This document shows, one piece after another, positions 25,020-26,489 of a stretch of DNA of 26,489 nt (position 1 is the stretch's first letter; each line of letters opens with the position of its first letter). The translations under genes were made by a program, and so were the position numbers. The notes beneath the pieces were generated by a model, which saw only the letters and a list, made by a program, of their open reading frames with translations, searched no databases and had not been told where the DNA came from. The stretch is taken from the NCBI GenBank assembly GCA_049422085.1, contig JBMSOD010000015.1, forward strand, positions 1 to 26,489, in the 5' to 3' direction. This DNA comes from UBA4615 sp049422085. Lineage in GTDB: Bacteria; Pseudomonadota; Gammaproteobacteria; Burkholderiales; Burkholderiaceae_E.

Positions 25020-26191
25020 CAGAGGGTCTCCCGGGTACCGAGAATGGCCGTCACCTGGCTGGAAAGCACGCCGCCATTGCCATGGGCCAGGGCCAGGCGG
25101 GCGCCTGGGACCTGCCGCTCACCGGCCAGGCCCATCAGTTGCTGAACCGCCTCGACCACACAAAAGAGGCTGTACATGCCGGGGTGCACGCAGGACAGCC
25201 CGCCCCCGTTGGTATTGACCGGCAGCGCTCCGCCAGGAGCGATACGCCCGCCCTGCACGAAACGGCCACCCTCGCCCTTCGGACAGAAGCCCAGATCCTC
25301 GAGGAACAGGAGGGTATTGATGGTGAAGGCATCGTAGAGCTCGACCACATCGATGTCCTGCGGCCGCACACCCGCCTGGGCAAAGGCCCGGGGGCCGGAC
25401 TCCGCCGCAGCGGTCACCGTCAGATCGGGCATGGCCGAAATGTTCATGTGATGGGTGGCGGCGGCTGCGCCCAGGAGATAGGCGGGCTGCGCGGCCAGGT
25501 CTGCTGCCTGATCGGCCCGGGTCATCACAATGGCGGCCGCACCGTCGGTCACCAGGCAGCAGTCGCGTACCGTGAGCGGATCGGCCACCATGCGGGCGCC
25601 AAGCACGTCCTGCACGCTCAGCGGATCGCGCATGAAGGCCTCGGGGTTCTTCGCGGCCCAGCCGCGGGCAGAGACCGCCACCTCAGCCAGCTGCTCACGC
25701 GTGGTGCCGTACTGGTGCATGTGCCTGGAGGCTGCCAGTGCATAAGCTGATACCGGCATGAGCGGCTTGTAGGCTGCCTCGAAATACGGAATCTTCTGCG
25801 AGCTCACCAGCTTGCCCGCGCCACTGCGCTGGTTGCTGCCGTAGGCCACCAGCGCCACATTGCACTGCCCGGTCATGAGCGCATGGGCTGCCCAGAACAT
25901 GTGAGTGATGAAGGCTGACCCGCCCGTGCGGTTGTTGTCGGTCACCCGCGGCTGAATCCCAAGGTATTCGGAGAAGGACAGGCCCGAGAGGAAGTCCTGT
26001 GGAAGACCGATGAAGACGCCATCCACATCGGCGGGCGTGAGCCCGGCCTGCCGCAGGGCCTTTAGGGCGGCCTGCGCCGCAAGATCAATGGATTCGTACC
26101 CGGGCATCTCGCCGATGCCATGGGTGGCCGCGCCCACCACCGCCGTACCACCACGGGGGAAGGCGTCGTTCATTGCGCTCACCCGGCTCAT
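25019..26191 (-). CDS. Thiolase-like (SCP-x/Ltp2-type) protein lacking the acylation cysteine
   Basis: The thiolase fold joins or splits carbon-carbon bonds of acyl-CoAs. This 390-residue protein has the two-lobed layout (AVVGAATHGIGEMPG; LTPADVDGVFIG; CCLVTDGAAAIVMT; DIDVVELYDAFTINTLLFLE; LPVNTNGGGLSCVHPG; ALAHGNGGVLSSQVTAIL). Where ordinary thiolases carry the nucleophilic cysteine it has NNRTGGSA (residues 86-93), so it cannot work by the usual acyl-enzyme route. His336 in CVHPG and Tyr286 in ELYDAF remain. Such proteins pair with a DUF35 OB-fold protein, here directly upstream with an ATGA overlap; the best known pair, Ltp2-ChsH2, is a retro-aldolase for steroid side chains. An acyl-CoA C-C lyase is therefore the likeliest function. 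Automatic annotation as acetyl-CoA acetyltransferase would mislead. Confidence 0.85.
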   Translation of the reverse strand: MSRVSAMNDAFPRGGTAVVGAATHGIGEMPGYESIDLAAQAALKALRQAGLTPADVDGVFIGLPQDFLSGLSFSEYLGIQPRVTDNNRTGGSAFITHMFWAAHALMTGQCNVALVAYGSNQRSGAGKLVSSQKIPYFEAAYKPLMPVSAYALAASRHMHQYGTTREQLAEVAVSARGWAAKNPEAFMRDPLSVQDVLGARMVADPLTVRDCCLVTDGAAAIVMTRADQAADLAAQPAYLLGAAAATHHMNISAMPDLTVTAAAESGPRAFAQAGVRPQDIDVVELYDAFTINTLLFLEDLGFCPKGEGGRFVQGGRIAPGGALPVNTNGGGLSCVHPGMYSLFCVVEAVQQLMGLAGERQVPGARLALAHGNGGVLSSQVTAILGTRETL

Positions 26192-26489
26192 GCGCGCGCT
26201 CCTTGCGATTCCAGCGGATCAAAGACCACCAAGGGTCCGTCTGCCTCATGTGCGATCCGTGCCCTGACCCGCAAGCCGATCTGAACGGCATCGGGCGGCA
26301 GCCCTTCCACCCGGCTCATCATGCGCACCCCCTCGTCCAGATCGATCAGGGCGAGGTTGTAGCTTTGAGCGGGCGGGCGCTGGCGCATCACGCTGGTCGC
26401 GTAGACCGTCCCAAGGCCGCTCGCCGGCACCCAGGCCAGAGGCTCGCCGGTGCGAGGCTCGGCCACGCGCGGATAGTAGACATGCGAAC
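26188..26489 (-). CDS. DUF35 OB-fold acyl-CoA-associated protein (5' part cut by window edge)
   Basis: DUF35 proteins have an N-terminal zinc ribbon and a C-terminal OB fold and act as partner subunits of thiolase-like proteins. The frame is open from the window edge to the stop at 26188, about 99 residues. The OB part is typical: LAWVPASGLGTVYATSVMR, YNLALIDLDEGVRMMSRV, QIGLRVRARI and PLVVFDPL. Just upstream the sequence reads HVYYPRVAEPRTGEPLAW. In most relatives the YPR is followed by a CP-x-C pair, which is absent here. The first ribbon half would lie outside the window. The stop overlaps the thiolase-like start by four bases. Confidence 0.85.
   Translation of the reverse strand, partial: SHVYYPRVAEPRTGEPLAWVPASGLGTVYATSVMRQRPPAQSYNLALIDLDEGVRMMSRVEGLPPDAVQIGLRVRARIAHEADGPLVVFDPLESQGARA

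Overview
This looks like a piece of a high-GC betaproteobacterial chromosome, most likely Burkholderiales. The inference rests on gene order (surA-lptD divergent from amgK-murU, then pepP, a UbiH-type monooxygenase, dusB-fis, purH, ruvCAB) and on the protein sequences, not on a database search. Coding density is very high. Most neighbouring genes overlap by 1-20 bases or sit within 30 bases of each other. I see no insertion sequence, prophage, CRISPR array or rRNA.

Layout. (1) 1-3074, minus strand: lptD then surA (cut by the window edge), for outer-membrane LPS and protein assembly. (2) 3116-6276, plus strand: amgK and murU (recycling of cell-wall sugars), then pepP, which is broken by a one-base frameshift at a C run (5308-5311). 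(3) 6334-8759: a UbiH/COQ6-type FAD monooxygenase, then dusB and fis (overlapping). (4) 8842-12601: purH and the ruvC-ruvA-ruvB Holliday-junction operon. (5) 12610-18574: a rhomboid protease and the full Tol-Pal envelope machine tolQ-tolR-tolA-tolB-pal-cpoB. (6) 18602-19906: a YeeE/TsuA-type sulfur transporter, then a tRNA-Lys(UUU) with a near-consensus promoter and an intrinsic terminator. (7) 19943-21974: an orphan CYP153-type cytochrome P450, then an RsbW-like ATP-binding protein behind a good promoter and a leader hairpin that covers its Shine-Dalgarno sequence. (8) 21975-26489, minus strand: a tightly coupled operon reading DUF35 OB-fold protein (cut by the edge), thiolase-like protein, LeuC-like and LeuD-like hydro-lyase subunits, EamA/DMT transporter.

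Regions 1-5 are conserved housekeeping and envelope genes and mostly ordinary. Regions 7-8 are accessory metabolism and hold the most unusual material. The thiolase-like protein lacks the acylation cysteine, its DUF35 partner lacks cysteines where the zinc ribbon should be, and both LeuC and LeuD subunits differ from true isopropylmalate isomerase at positions that are normally well conserved. All four junctions of this operon are overlapping or nearly so. The most economical reading is a dedicated acyl-CoA / branched-acid pathway with its own transporter rather than leucine biosynthesis. Its substrate cannot be read from the sequence.
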